From Rufibacter ruber (GTDB lineage Bacteria; Bacteroidota; Bacteroidia; Cytophagales; Hymenobacteraceae): a DNA stretch of 64,000 nt. Location of the stretch: NCBI RefSeq assembly GCF_001647275.1, contig NZ_LRMM01000021.1, positions 17,030-81,029 of the forward strand. Reading direction: 5' to 3'. Made by a program: the position numbers and the translations under genes. Every line of letters starts with the position of its first letter. Position 1 is the first letter of the stretch. Positions 10,943 through 20,915 of this stretch are shown here, piece by piece. Under the pieces are notes generated by a model that made no database searches, was not told the origin of the DNA, and saw nothing but the letters and a program-made list of their open reading frames with translations.

Positions 10943-12211
10943 ATGTACGCACTGGTAGACTGCAACAACTTTTACGCATCTTGTGAGCGTGTCTTTAACC
11001 CAAGCCTGCGCGGGAAGCCCATTGTAGTACTTTCTAACAATGATGGCTGCGTTATTTCCCGGTCACAGGAGGCGAAAGATTTAGGGGTGAAGATGGGGGA
11101 GCCCTATTTTAAGCAGCGGGAGTGGTTTAAAGAGCAAGGGGTGCAGGTGTTTTCGTCAAATTACGCGCTCTACGGAGACATGTCCAGGCGGGTGATGATG
11201 GAGCTTTCTACCTTTACGCCTGAGCTGGAAGTGTACTCTATAGATGAAGCATTCCTGAACCTGAAGGGATTTGAAAAGCATTATGACTTGGCTGCGTATG
11301 CCGAGCAAATAAGGCAGCGCATTAAGCAATGCCAGGGGGTGCCGGTCTGTGTTGGCATTGGGCCTACCAAGACCCTGGCTAAAGCGGCGAACCATCTGGC
11401 CAAAAGACACAAAGACAGCCAGGGCGTGTGGGTGATTGATACCGAGGAGGCCCGAGAACAGGCGCTGAGGAATATCCCGGTCAAAGAGATCTGGGGCATA
11501 GGCCGCAAGAAAGCCGTGACCTTAGAGGGCGCGGGTGTAGAAACTGCATGGAAGCTCACTAAGCGCTCAGTAGAGTGGGTGAGTCAATACCTGGGCGGCG
11601 TGGTAGGGGTGCGTCTGCTGAAAGAACTGCGTGGCCATGCTTGCCTGCAAACAGTGTTGCCCCAGGAAAAGAAAAACATTGCTTTCACCCGCTCCTTTGG
11701 GAAAGTGGTTACCTGTTCTGACTATTTGGAGCAAGCGGTAACCCTGTACGCTTCTAAGGCCGCTGAGAAACTGCGGCAGCAAGGGTCTGTGGCAGGTGCT
11801 ATCACTGTTTTTGCCCATACCCAGCGGTACAGCCTGGCAGAGCCCTATTTTAAAAGCAGCACCATAGAACTGCCCAGCGCCACAGACAGTACGTTAGAGC
11901 TAGTCAAGGCCGCCGCGGCCGGTATGCGGGGTATTTTCAAGGAAGGGATTAAATTTGGGAAAGCGGGGGTGATTCTCTCAGACCTTAGGCCTAACCAGCA
12001 CGTGCAGATTCACCTGTTTCAGGAATCTACGGTACTTGAACATAGAGGACTGATGCAGGCACTGGATTCCATCAACACGTTTTGGGGCAATGATGTGGTG
12101 AAAGTAGCCTCTGCCGGGACTAACCAGCAGCAACGGGAGTGGCAGATGCTAAATCAGCTGTGCTCGCCCAGGTACACCACGCACATTGGGGAGGTATTGA
12201 TGGTGCGGTGA
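10943..12211 (+). CDS. umuC: Y-family DNA polymerase V catalytic subunit
   Basis: With the ATG at 10943 the protein is 422 residues, the same as Escherichia coli UmuC. It starts MYALVDCNNFYASCERVFNP, has the first metal-binding Asp in LVDCN, the second acidic pair in YSIDEAFLN (about residues 100-108), VCVGIGPTKTLAKAANHLAK, and the two HhH thumb segments followed by the little-finger domain. The in-frame extension upstream to 10865 is only the palindromic element read through and is excluded. It performs error-prone lesion bypass, normally with cleaved UmuD; its partner here is catalytically degenerate. Confidence 0.95.
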   Translation: MYALVDCNNFYASCERVFNPSLRGKPIVVLSNNDGCVISRSQEAKDLGVKMGEPYFKQREWFKEQGVQVFSSNYALYGDMSRRVMMELSTFTPELEVYSIDEAFLNLKGFEKHYDLAAYAEQIRQRIKQCQGVPVCVGIGPTKTLAKAANHLAKRHKDSQGVWVIDTEEAREQALRNIPVKEIWGIGRKKAVTLEGAGVETAWKLTKRSVEWVSQYLGGVVGVRLLKELRGHACLQTVLPQEKKNIAFTRSFGKVVTCSDYLEQAVTLYASKAAEKLRQQGSVAGAITVFAHTQRYSLAEPYFKSSTIELPSATDSTLELVKAAAAGMRGIFKEGIKFGKAGVILSDLRPNQHVQIHLFQESTVLEHRGLMQALDSINTFWGNDVVKVASAGTNQQQREWQMLNQLCSPRYTTHIGEVLMVR

Positions 12212-12218
12212 CGGGCAA

Positions 12219-12246
12219 GCCTAAGGGCAGCCCTTAGGCAGGTTTT
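12219..12246 (+). terminator. umuC terminator-like hairpin
   Basis: GCCTAAGGG (12219-12227) and CCCTTAGGC (12231-12239) form a perfect stem with a three-base loop, followed by AGGTTTT. The T tract is short. Confidence 0.5.
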
Positions 12247-12418
12247 ATCTGAAATGGAATCTTTTCCTGACAAATATTGTCTAGGCTGCTTATGGTATGA
12301 AGGTAAGGGGTTGACTAATAAAGCTATATTTTTAGACCATGGGCTGAGATTTTGGCAGGTCCAGAGCTGAATTAATATAGTTTTAACAATATCTTTAAAC
12401 CTTATCGAGTATATGTCG

Positions 12419-12426
12419 TACCTTTG
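12419..12426 (+). promoter_or_regulatory. candidate -7 box for asnB
   Basis: TACCTTTG matches TAnnTTTG exactly. It ends 8 bases before the asnB ATG, implying an almost leaderless transcript. Confidence 0.45.
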
Positions 12427-12434
12427 CGTCAACT

Positions 12435-14342
12435 ATGTGCGGAATTTCAGGAATCTACGCTTTTACTGATATAGGCCGTGAGGTCATTCAACGTTTGCCA
12501 GACTCTACAGAGGCATTACAGCTGCGCGGGCCAGACTCCGGGGGGCATTTTACCCATGGCTCTGTCGGCTTAGGACACCGTAGATTGTCTATCATTGATG
12601 TAAGCGATGTCGCCTGCCAACCTATGGTGGATGAGCAGGAACGGTATACTATCATCTTCAACGGGGAGATCTTTAACTACCAGGAGCTGAAGAAGCAGCT
12701 GGTAGACAAAGGGTATACGTTCTTCTCGCAGTCTGACACCGAGGTGTTGCTGAAGTTCTACATAGAAGAAGGTCCCTCTTTCCTGAAGAAGCTAAACGGG
12801 TTCTTTGCCTTCGCCATTTATGACAAAGAAAACGAGTCTCTGTTTGTAGCGCGTGACCGTTACGGGGTAAAGCCTCTTCTAATGTTTCAGGACGAGGATA
12901 AGCTGGTGTTTGCCTCAGAGATGAAGTCATTGATGGCGTTTGGGATTCCGCGCAAGCTGGATTATGCCTCCCTGTATGAATACCTGCAGCTGAACTACAT
13001 TCCTGGGCCTGCCTCTATTTTTAAAGGGGTGAAGAAGCTCATGCCGGGGCACTACCTGATGATCACTAAGAATGGAAAGGTAGAGAACAACCGGTGGTAT
13101 AAGATCCCCTATGATGAGAAGAAAGTAAGAGAAAATAGCCTGTCTTATGAGGCCCAGCAGAAAAAGCTGGTAGACCTGATGGACGGAGCCGTGCAGCGCC
13201 GTATGATTGCTGATGTGCCGCTGGGCGCTTTCCTGAGCGGGGGAATTGATTCTTCTGTGATTGTGGCCCTGGCTTCGCGCCATACCCAGCAGCTGAACAC
13301 CTTCTCTATTGGCTACAAAGACGAACCTTTCTTTGATGAAACCAAGTACGCCAAATTGGTGGCTGACAGGTACAAGACGAACCATACCGTCTTTTCGCTG
13401 ACAAATAATGATTTGTATGAGCACCTGTTCCGGGCGCTTGACTATATAGATGAGCCTTTTGCCGACTCTTCGGCCTTGGCCGTGAACATTCTGAGCCATT
13501 ACACCCGTCAGAAAGTAACCGTAGCCTTGTCTGGAGACGGCGCCGATGAGCTTTTTGCCGGCTATAACAAGCACATGGCGGAGTACAAGGTGCGCAAAGG
13601 GGGATTTGCCGCAGAAGCAGTTGCAGCCTTACTCCCTGTGTGGGAAATGCTTCCCAAATCGCGTAACTCTGCCTTAGGAAACCGCATCCGGCAGTTCCAG
13701 CGCTTTGGAGAAGGCATGAACCTTTCAGCCAAAGACCGCTACTGGCGCTGGGCCTCGTTTGCCACAGAAGAGGATGCCAAGTCGTTACTCAGCGGGAAGT
13801 CTAAGCGTATTCTTTCCAAAAACACCTACAAGAAACGCCGCGAGAAGATCCTGAGCCATCTTTCTAAAAAGGGTGACATCAATGAGGTGCTGTACACAGA
13901 CATGCAATTGGTACTGCCCAATGACATGCTCACCAAAGTAGACTTGATGTCAATGGCGAACAGCCTGGAGGTGCGCACGCCGTTCCTGGATTATAAAGTA
14001 GTGAACTTTGCCTTCTCTCTTCCTGAGTCCTCTAAGATAGATGGCGGTATGAAGAAGAAGATTGTGCAGGATGCCTTCAGGGACATGCTGCCGGCCGAGC
14101 TTTATAAACGCCCCAAGCATGGCTTTGAGGTGCCGCTGCTCAAATGGTTCCAGAATGAGCTGAAGCCTATGATTGTAGAAGATCTGTTGTCAGATGCCTT
14201 TGTGGAGGAGCAGGGGATCTTTGATTTGAAGGAGATCCAGCGTTTAAAGGCGCAGCTTTTCTCTAATAATCCGGGTGACATTCATGCCCGTATCTGGGCG
14301 CTGGTGGTGTTCCAGCACTGGTATAAGAAATGGATGGTGTAA
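12435..14342 (+). CDS. asnB: asparagine synthase (glutamine-hydrolysing), AsnB type
   Basis: A 635-residue two-domain amidotransferase. After Met1, Cys2 (MCGISGI) is the glutaminase nucleophile, followed by the class II domain with LRGPDSGG and GHRRLSI. The synthetase domain has the PPi-loop LSGGIDSSV at about 267-275 and VALSGDGADELFAGY further on. Such enzymes make asparagine, but AsnB homologues at the edge of polysaccharide loci can instead amidate uronic acids. Here it directly precedes ugd by 59 bases and the glycan genes. GC is higher than in the genes that follow, so it may be either native or part of the locus. Confidence 0.9.
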   Translation: MCGISGIYAFTDIGREVIQRLPDSTEALQLRGPDSGGHFTHGSVGLGHRRLSIIDVSDVACQPMVDEQERYTIIFNGEIFNYQELKKQLVDKGYTFFSQSDTEVLLKFYIEEGPSFLKKLNGFFAFAIYDKENESLFVARDRYGVKPLLMFQDEDKLVFASEMKSLMAFGIPRKLDYASLYEYLQLNYIPGPASIFKGVKKLMPGHYLMITKNGKVENNRWYKIPYDEKKVRENSLSYEAQQKKLVDLMDGAVQRRMIADVPLGAFLSGGIDSSVIVALASRHTQQLNTFSIGYKDEPFFDETKYAKLVADRYKTNHTVFSLTNNDLYEHLFRALDYIDEPFADSSALAVNILSHYTRQKVTVALSGDGADELFAGYNKHMAEYKVRKGGFAAEAVAALLPVWEMLPKSRNSALGNRIRQFQRFGEGMNLSAKDRYWRWASFATEEDAKSLLSGKSKRILSKNTYKKRREKILSHLSKKGDINEVLYTDMQLVLPNDMLTKVDLMSMANSLEVRTPFLDYKVVNFAFSLPESSKIDGGMKKKIVQDAFRDMLPAELYKRPKHGFEVPLLKWFQNELKPMIVEDLLSDAFVEEQGIFDLKEIQRLKAQLFSNNPGDIHARIWALVVFQHWYKKWMV

Positions 14343-14401
14343 GTAGACCATTTTTAAATAGTTTTGTAACTATTATCATCTGATATAAATAATTATTACC
14401 C

Positions 14402-15754
14402 ATGAAAATTGCTGTAGTAGGAACAGGATATGTAGGCCTGGTAACTGGCACTTGCTTTGCTGAAGTAGGTATTGACGTGACATGTATTGATGTAAATGTC
14501 AAGAAAATAGAGGACCTGAAACAAGGTGTCTTGCCAATTTATGAACCTGGTCTTGAAGAGATGGTGTTGCGTAATGTTGCAAAGGAGCGCCTTCATTTTT
14601 CAACAGACTTAGCTACAGCTATTAAGGGTTGTGATGCTGCGTTTATTGCGGTAGGTACTCCTCCAGGGGAAGACGGTAGTGCTGATTTAAAGTATGTGCT
14701 TGGTGTTGCTCGGGAAATTGGTCAGCACATGAATGATTACTTGGTGGTAGTGACTAAGAGTACCGTACCAGTAGGTACTGCTAAGAAAGTAAAACAGGCA
14801 GTAACAGAAGAATTGGAAAAACGTCAATCAGCTTTGAAGTTTGATGTAGCCTCTAACCCTGAGTTCTTAAAAGAGGGAGCTGCCATTGACGACTTCTTAA
14901 AGCCGGACCGTATTGTGATTGGCGTGGAGTCTGAGCAGGCAGAAGAGGTGATGCAAAAGCTTTACAAGCCTTTCCTATTAAATGGACACCCTATTATTTT
15001 CATGGATGTGCCTTCTGCTGAGATGACTAAATATGCGGCTAACTCTATGTTAGCTACTAAGATCAGCTTTATGAATGACATTGCCAACTTATGTGAGATC
15101 ATGGGAGCAGATGTCAACATGGTGCGGCGTGGTATCGGCTCTGATACTCGTATTGGTAATAAATTTATTTACCCTGGTATTGGTTATGGAGGGTCTTGTT
15201 TCCCTAAGGATGTAAAAGCATTAATCAAAACAGCCTCTGAAAATGGGTATACTATGCAGATTTTACAGGCAGTAGAGTCTGTGAATGAGAACCAGAAGGA
15301 GGTACTTTTTAATAAAGTTATCAAGCATTTCGGTAATGAGCTGGCAGGTAAAACCTTTGCATTGTGGGGGCTTTCCTTCAAGCCGAAGACAGACGATATG
15401 CGTGAAGCGCCTTCTTTGGTAATTATAGAAAAGCTTTTAGCGGAAGGAGCTAGTGTAAAAGCTTATGATCCGGTTGCTATGAAAGAAGCCCAACATATGA
15501 TTGGCGAAAACGACAGAGTAACCTACGCTAAAGATGAGTATGAGGCTTTGATTGACGCTGATGCTTTGCTAATAGTAACTGAGTGGCCAGAGTTCCGTTC
15601 TCCTAATTTCCAAGTAATTAGCAAATTGCTGAAAAACAAAGTGATTATTGATGGGCGTAATATTTATGAAGCCAAAGAAATGCAAAACCTTGGCTTTGCC
15701 TATTATGGAATTGGGGTGCAAGAGGTACAACCTGTAACAGAAATGACGAACTAA
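14402..15754 (+). CDS. ugd: UDP-glucose 6-dehydrogenase
   Basis: A 450-residue cytoplasmic enzyme that oxidises UDP-glucose to UDP-glucuronate in two NAD-dependent steps. The Rossmann start is [20 protein letters not shown], and the catalytic Cys266 lies in [10 protein letters not shown]. The C-terminal UDP-binding domain has [17 protein letters not shown]. Its product feeds both the decarboxylase encoded next (3 bases away) and probably the epimerase at 26573. It begins the AT-rich part of the locus. Confidence 0.95.
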   Translation: MKIAVVGTGYVGLVTGTCFAEVGIDVTCIDVNVKKIEDLKQGVLPIYEPGLEEMVLRNVAKERLHFSTDLATAIKGCDAAFIAVGTPPGEDGSADLKYVLGVAREIGQHMNDYLVVVTKSTVPVGTAKKVKQAVTEELEKRQSALKFDVASNPEFLKEGAAIDDFLKPDRIVIGVESEQAEEVMQKLYKPFLLNGHPIIFMDVPSAEMTKYAANSMLATKISFMNDIANLCEIMGADVNMVRRGIGSDTRIGNKFIYPGIGYGGSCFPKDVKALIKTASENGYTMQILQAVESVNENQKEVLFNKVIKHFGNELAGKTFALWGLSFKPKTDDMREAPSLVIIEKLLAEGASVKAYDPVAMKEAQHMIGENDRVTYAKDEYEALIDADALLIVTEWPEFRSPNFQVISKLLKNKVIIDGRNIYEAKEMQNLGFAYYGIGVQEVQPVTEMTN

Positions 15755-15757
15755 AAC

Positions 15758-16732
15758 ATGTCTGAAGTAAGAAAACGTGTTCTTGTTACAGGTGGTGCTG
15801 GTTTCTTAGGCTCCCATTTATGTGATAGGTTTATCAAAGAAGGGTATCATGTTATTGCCATGGATAACCTAATCACTGGAGATCTAAAAAACATCGAACA
15901 TCTCTTTAAGCTGGAGCAATTTGAGTTTTATAATCATGATGTATCTAAATACGTGCATGTGCCGGGTCATTTAGATTATATTTTACATTTTGCTTCGCCA
16001 GCCTCACCCATTGATTATTTAAAAATCCCTATTCAAACTTTGAAGGTTGGCTCTTTGGGAACCCATAACTTGTTAGGATTAGCCAAAGTAAAAAATGCCA
16101 GGATGTTGATTGCATCTACTTCTGAGGTGTACGGAGACCCAAAGGTGCACCCTCAGGTTGAAGAATACTGGGGAAATGTCAACCCTGTAGGCCCTAGAGG
16201 CTGCTATGATGAGGCAAAGCGTTTTCAGGAAGCCATTACCATGGCGTATCACATGCACCACGGGTTAGAAACCAGAATTGTGCGCATTTTCAATACGTAT
16301 GGCCCTAGAATGCGATTGAATGATGGCCGCGTGCTACCAGCCTTCATGAGTCAAGCTCTTAGGGGAGAGGAACTCTCAATTTTTGGAGACGGATCCCAAA
16401 CTAGGTCTTTCTGCTATGTAGATGATTTGATAGAGGGTATCTACCGGTTGCTGCTGAGTGACTATGCGCTGCCAGTAAATATTGGCAACCCCTCTGAGGT
16501 GACTATCAAAGAATTCGCAGAAGAAATTTGTAAGTTAACGGGGGGTGAACTAAAACTCGGTTATCAACCCCTGCCAGAGAATGATCCTCAAAAGCGTAGG
16601 CCTGATATCTCAAAGGCAAAGGAAATTCTTGGGTGGGAACCTAAAGTAGACAGAGCCGAGGGGCTAAAGAGAACGTTAGAATATTTTAAAGAGCATATTG
16701 ATATCTCTGATTTAGAGCACAAGAGCTTTTAA
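15758..16732 (+). CDS. uxs: UDP-glucuronate decarboxylase (UDP-xylose synthase)
   Basis: A 324-residue extended short-chain dehydrogenase. It has [14 protein letters not shown], the UXS-typical [20 protein letters not shown] block, STSEVYGDP, and the catalytic YDEAK (Tyr150, Lys154) preceded by [11 protein letters not shown], which is diagnostic of UXS. It converts UDP-glucuronate to UDP-xylose. It follows ugd immediately, so a UDP-Glc to UDP-GlcA to UDP-Xyl branch is encoded as a pair. A strong hairpin follows it. Confidence 0.93.
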   Translation: MSEVRKRVLVTGGAGFLGSHLCDRFIKEGYHVIAMDNLITGDLKNIEHLFKLEQFEFYNHDVSKYVHVPGHLDYILHFASPASPIDYLKIPIQTLKVGSLGTHNLLGLAKVKNARMLIASTSEVYGDPKVHPQVEEYWGNVNPVGPRGCYDEAKRFQEAITMAYHMHHGLETRIVRIFNTYGPRMRLNDGRVLPAFMSQALRGEELSIFGDGSQTRSFCYVDDLIEGIYRLLLSDYALPVNIGNPSEVTIKEFAEEICKLTGGELKLGYQPLPENDPQKRRPDISKAKEILGWEPKVDRAEGLKRTLEYFKEHIDISDLEHKSF

Positions 16733-16742
16733 AGTAAAACGA

Positions 16743-16784
16743 GTGTATGTGCTAAAATTCAATGTAGAATTTTAGCACATACAC
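16743..16784 (+). terminator. perfect 18-bp hairpin between uxs and the next glycosyltransferase gene
   Basis: GTGTATGTGCTAAAATTC (16743-16760) and its exact complement (16767-16784) enclose a six-base loop. No T tract follows, so this may be a weak terminator, a processing site or an attenuator within the glycan operon. Confidence 0.55.
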
Positions 16785-16830
16785 CTTCTGAACAACGAAC
16801 AAATATAAACTTAGTAATAATTGCAGTAGT

Positions 16831-17778
16831 ATGCAGAAACTTGTATCTGTAATTATCCCGGCATATAATGCGGAGGAGTTTATAGAAGAGGCAATTGACA
16901 GTATTCTTAACCAAACATATAAGGCAATAGAAGTCTTGATTGCTGATGACTGTTCCAAAGATTCTACCAAAAAGATTATTGATCGGTACACAGATCCTAG
17001 GGTAAAGGCGTATCATAATGACGTCAATCTTGGCTATCTCAAAACATGTAATAAACTATTCGCCCTATGCCAGGGTGATTACATCACGTTCCAAGACGCT
17101 GATGACTATTCTGATCTTACTAGAATAGAGAAGCAGGTTAACGCGTTTCAGTTGGATAAGGAGTTAGGTATTTGTGGCACATTTGCAGAATATTTTGATT
17201 ATAAAACTAGAGAAGTAGTCAGATTTAAAGAAATTGAGACAGAGCACGCTAACATTTTAGAAGGTCAATATAAGAGATTCCAATTTTGTGGTGCTTCTAT
17301 GATGGTGATTAGAGAAGCCTTGGCAACTGTAGGACCTTACCGCGACTACTTTAATGGGATAGCGAATGAGCATTATGATTGGGCTATTTTGATAGTAGAA
17401 AAGTTTAAGTCTAAAAACATTGCGGAACCCCTTTATAAAGTAAGAACTACTCCTAATTCTTTGTCAAGAAATATTAATGACAGAAGAAAGCTCTTTAGTG
17501 ATAAAATTGTAAGATTCTTGGCTGAGCAGAGACGAAAGTCAGGCAAAGATGCTCTAATGGAGGGAGGGAATATGAAAGAATTGCAAGCGTATGTGGCTGA
17601 ATTAGAGAAACCTTATTTACAAGATGCTTCATTAATGTTTAGGGAGGCGGCCATTAAGAACTTCTATAGTAATCTATTAACCAACTCCATCAACAACTGC
17701 ATTCTGGCTATTAAAGCTAATCCGTATAAGCTGCTAAACTATAGGCTGTTATTTTTTTATTTAAGGAAGATGATATAG
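16831..17778 (+). CDS. family 2 glycosyltransferase
   Basis: A 315-residue GT-A enzyme. It has VSVIIPAYNAEEFIEEAIDS, LIADDCSKDST, and the DXD-type DADD in ITFQDADDYSD at about residues 88-98. No membrane segment is seen, so it probably acts at the cytoplasmic membrane face on an undecaprenyl-linked glycan. Donor and acceptor cannot be told from sequence. It precedes the flippase gene by about 36 bases. Confidence 0.88.
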   Translation: MQKLVSVIIPAYNAEEFIEEAIDSILNQTYKAIEVLIADDCSKDSTKKIIDRYTDPRVKAYHNDVNLGYLKTCNKLFALCQGDYITFQDADDYSDLTRIEKQVNAFQLDKELGICGTFAEYFDYKTREVVRFKEIETEHANILEGQYKRFQFCGASMMVIREALATVGPYRDYFNGIANEHYDWAILIVEKFKSKNIAEPLYKVRTTPNSLSRNINDRRKLFSDKIVRFLAEQRRKSGKDALMEGGNMKELQAYVAELEKPYLQDASLMFREAAIKNFYSNLLTNSINNCILAIKANPYKLLNYRLLFFYLRKMI

Positions 17779-17814
17779 ACGTTGTTTATATCAATACCAA
17801 AGGAATTGAGTACA

Positions 17815-19590
17815 ATGGGTGAGAATGTCATAGTATCTAGCTTTAAAAGCTTAAGGGAGCATTTAGACGAGCAAAGTAAGAGGAGAGGAATCTTAGTTCT
17901 TTGTTTGATATTTATTTCGTCTATCCTTGATGTATTTGGTTTAGCGTCACTAATCCCCGTAATTTTAGCTGCTTCTAAACCAGGGTTTATTCATACAAAC
18001 AAATATTTCAATTATTTCTATGAGTCATTAGGCTTTACCAATGAGAAAAATTTTTTAGTTTTTCTCATATCTGCTGTTTTTGTATTCTTTCTTGTTAAAA
18101 ATCTATTCTCACTTTGGATTTATTACAAGCAAGCAAAATTTACAGCATCTGTGGGATTAAAGCTAAATGACAAGCAATTTACTAAATACTACAGTTTACC
18201 CTTTTGGGAATTCAACCATGTGGGCTCTTCTAAAATCATGAGCCATGTAAACCAAGCGCCTAACGCTTTTGTAACAGGTATTCTGCAGCCTTTGATTGTT
18301 TTTATTTCAGAAACAACTATGGTGGCCATTATTGTAATAGGAATAGCTGTCTACCAGCCTAGTCTGTTTGTCATCTTGGCAATTGTACTGGGACCATCTA
18401 CTTATCTTATCTTCAGGTACCTTAAAAATAGATCCTCAGTAATAGGCTATCAGTTAGAGCAGATGAGAATTGTAGACTATAGTGTCTTGAATGATTCTTT
18501 TATGGGGTATGTAGAGTTGAAATTAGCCAATAAACAGGCATTTTTTCAAAACAAATACATCCAGAACCAAGCACAGACGCAAAAATTGAAAGCTGATTTC
18601 TATCTCTATAATTTAATTCCAGCAAAGGCAATTGAAACCATTGCAGTATTGGGTGTGGTAACAATATTCCTTTTTTCTCTCTTCTTTAGCAATGATCCTG
18701 CTCAATTGATTACTCTGATAGGATTATTTGCGGCAGCCGCTTATAGATTGATGCCTTCCATCAATAAAATATTGTCGGCATTGATGTCAATGAGAAATAG
18801 CCAGTATACTATAGACATTCTCAACCTTTTCTCAGAGGAAGCGAAAGAGAATCATGCAAAAATTAAAAATCAACTAGGCACTTTGCACTTTGCTTCAACT
18901 ATTGAATTTAAAAATATCACCTTTTATTTTCCTAAAGCTGAAAGTCCTGCCCTTAAGAATATATCACTACAAGTGAACAAAGGTGACAAAATAGGGCTGA
19001 TAGGTACATCAGGGTCTGGCAAGACTACTTTGATGAACGTGTTGTTGCGCTTCTATATTGAGCAAGAAGGAGAAATAGTAGTAGATGGCCATAAACTACA
19101 ATACAACAATATTAATGCGTGGCGTGACTTAATTGGGTACGTAAAGCAAGATATTTTTGTCATGAATAGCTCATTGAAAGATAATATCACACTCGGAGAT
19201 AAAGCCCCAGATTTAAAAAGAATACAGCAAGCGGTAGAATTGGCTTCTCTTGGAGAATTTGTGAAAAGCTTGCCTGAAGGGATTGAGACTAAACTTGGAG
19301 AAAAAGGGTCTAGATTGTCTGGAGGGCAAAGACAACGTATTGGCATTGCTAGGGCTTTGTATAAGAACTCTGAAATCTTGGTTTTAGATGAGGCAACTAG
19401 TGCCCTTGATAATGAAACGGAGCGTGAAGTGACAGAGGCAATTTATAACCTTTCTTCTACTGATATTACCATGTTCATTATTGCCCACCGTATCACTACT
19501 TTGAAAGACTGCAATAAAATATATGAATTGAAGAATGGGGAAATCATAAAGGAACACATTTATGCTGACCTGATCAGTAAAATGGTATAG
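17815..19590 (+). CDS. ABC transporter half-unit (TM-NBD fusion), PglK/MsbA-like lipid-linked glycan flippase
   Basis: A 591-residue fused exporter. The N half has about six membrane segments (for example GILVLCLIFISSILDVFGLASLI and NFLVFLISAVFVFFLVKNLFSL regions). The C half has a Walker A GTSGSGKTT near residue 396, signature LSGGQRQRIGIARAL near 500 and Walker B ILVLDEATSALD. I chose the ATG at 17815, preceded by AAAGGAATTGAG, over an upstream TTG. Position among glycosyltransferase genes suggests it flips the lipid-linked oligosaccharide, as PglK does, since no Wzx gene is present. Function is inferred from context. Confidence 0.85.
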   Translation: MGENVIVSSFKSLREHLDEQSKRRGILVLCLIFISSILDVFGLASLIPVILAASKPGFIHTNKYFNYFYESLGFTNEKNFLVFLISAVFVFFLVKNLFSLWIYYKQAKFTASVGLKLNDKQFTKYYSLPFWEFNHVGSSKIMSHVNQAPNAFVTGILQPLIVFISETTMVAIIVIGIAVYQPSLFVILAIVLGPSTYLIFRYLKNRSSVIGYQLEQMRIVDYSVLNDSFMGYVELKLANKQAFFQNKYIQNQAQTQKLKADFYLYNLIPAKAIETIAVLGVVTIFLFSLFFSNDPAQLITLIGLFAAAAYRLMPSINKILSALMSMRNSQYTIDILNLFSEEAKENHAKIKNQLGTLHFASTIEFKNITFYFPKAESPALKNISLQVNKGDKIGLIGTSGSGKTTLMNVLLRFYIEQEGEIVVDGHKLQYNNINAWRDLIGYVKQDIFVMNSSLKDNITLGDKAPDLKRIQQAVELASLGEFVKSLPEGIETKLGEKGSRLSGGQRQRIGIARALYKNSEILVLDEATSALDNETEREVTEAIYNLSSTDITMFIIAHRITTLKDCNKIYELKNGEIIKEHIYADLISKMV

Positions 19591-19621
19591 TTGAAATTGC
19601 TGATCGCCATAAACACCTGCC

Positions 19622-20860
19622 ATGAACATAGCCTTTCTTGTTAATGTGTTCCCAAGCACTTCAGAAACCTTTGTATTAAACCAAATTACCGGTCTATTAG
19701 ACAGAGGTTGTACTGTAACCATATTTGCCTTAAGTTCTCAAAAAGACAAGGTAATTCATCCAGATGTGATTAATTATGGTTTGTTAGAAAAAACGGTATA
19801 TCTAAATCATCCTCAATTTAATGCAGTCTATTACCTTAAAAAGTTTGTTAAATCATTCTTCTCTAAAAAGATAAGTAATAGATTTCTCTTTAAAACAATA
19901 AATATATTTAAGTATGGGCCCCAAGTTCTAAGATTAGGAATTTTTAAAGAAGTATTTCCTTTTATTGAGTTAGGTAAGTCTTTTGATTTACTACATTGTC
20001 AATTTGGAAATTTAGGATACAAAGGGGTTTTTTTAAAAGAGCTAGGAGCAACTGATGCAAAAGTGATAGTATCAATGAGAGGGTATGACATCACTAAGTT
20101 TGTCTATGAAAATGGCGAAGGGGTATACAAAGAATTATTTACAAAGGCAGACCTATTCCTGCCGGTTTGTGAATATTTCAAAACATTATTAGTAAGATTA
20201 GGCTGTCCAGCCTCCAAAATTCTAGTTCATCATAGTGGAATTGATGTTAAAAAGTTTGAATTTCACCCAAGTGCGAAGAGTAAAAGCGGGGAATTTAAGA
20301 TTTTGACCGTTGGCAGACTTGTAGAAAAAAAAGGCATTTACTACGGATTATATGCTGTAAAGCATCTCAAAGCGATATCTCCTCAACTCTCTTTTTGTTA
20401 TCAGATCATTGGCGATGGGCCTTTGTTAGAGGATTTAAAACAGTTAGCCGCAGAACTTAATATAGAGGAGCATGTAATTTTTTCAGGGGCTATGGGTCAG
20501 CAAGATGTAGTAGCTTCCTTATTAGCCTCAGATGTTTTCTTAGCTCCGCATGTAACAGCTAGTAATCAAGACCAAGAAGGCATACCTAACGTGCTAAAAG
20601 AAGCAATGGCAGTAGGAGTGCCGGTTGTAAGCACATACCATAGCGGACTGCCAGAGCTTGTACAAGATGGGGTGACAGGCTATTTGGTGCAAGAGCGAGA
20701 TCCTGAAGGGCTTGCTGAAGCCTTGTTGAAAGTTTTTAATCAGTCAGGAAACCATTTCTTAATGGAACAGCGAGCAAGAGAATATGTGGAACAAAAGTTT
20801 AATATAGAAAACTTAAACGCAGAATTGATAAGAATATATGCGAATTTACTGCTTGCATAA
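19622..20860 (+). CDS. family 4 glycosyltransferase
   Basis: A 412-residue GT-B enzyme. The C-terminal nucleotide-sugar domain has TVGRLVEKKGIYYGLYAV and the retaining GT4 block NVLKEAMAVGVPVVSTYHSGLPELV with the EX7E-like spacing. The N half contains LLHCQFGNLGYKGVFL. The family resembles colanic-acid/WcaL-type transferases. No signal or clear membrane segment is present. It follows the flippase with a 31-base gap. Confidence 0.88.
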   Translation: MNIAFLVNVFPSTSETFVLNQITGLLDRGCTVTIFALSSQKDKVIHPDVINYGLLEKTVYLNHPQFNAVYYLKKFVKSFFSKKISNRFLFKTINIFKYGPQVLRLGIFKEVFPFIELGKSFDLLHCQFGNLGYKGVFLKELGATDAKVIVSMRGYDITKFVYENGEGVYKELFTKADLFLPVCEYFKTLLVRLGCPASKILVHHSGIDVKKFEFHPSAKSKSGEFKILTVGRLVEKKGIYYGLYAVKHLKAISPQLSFCYQIIGDGPLLEDLKQLAAELNIEEHVIFSGAMGQQDVVASLLASDVFLAPHVTASNQDQEGIPNVLKEAMAVGVPVVSTYHSGLPELVQDGVTGYLVQERDPEGLAEALLKVFNQSGNHFLMEQRAREYVEQKFNIENLNAELIRIYANLLLA

Positions 20861-20915
20861 GTACTTGTCTTTGTGTTCTTTGTCCCGTCATTTGATGTTT
20901 TAGATAATCACCTAT

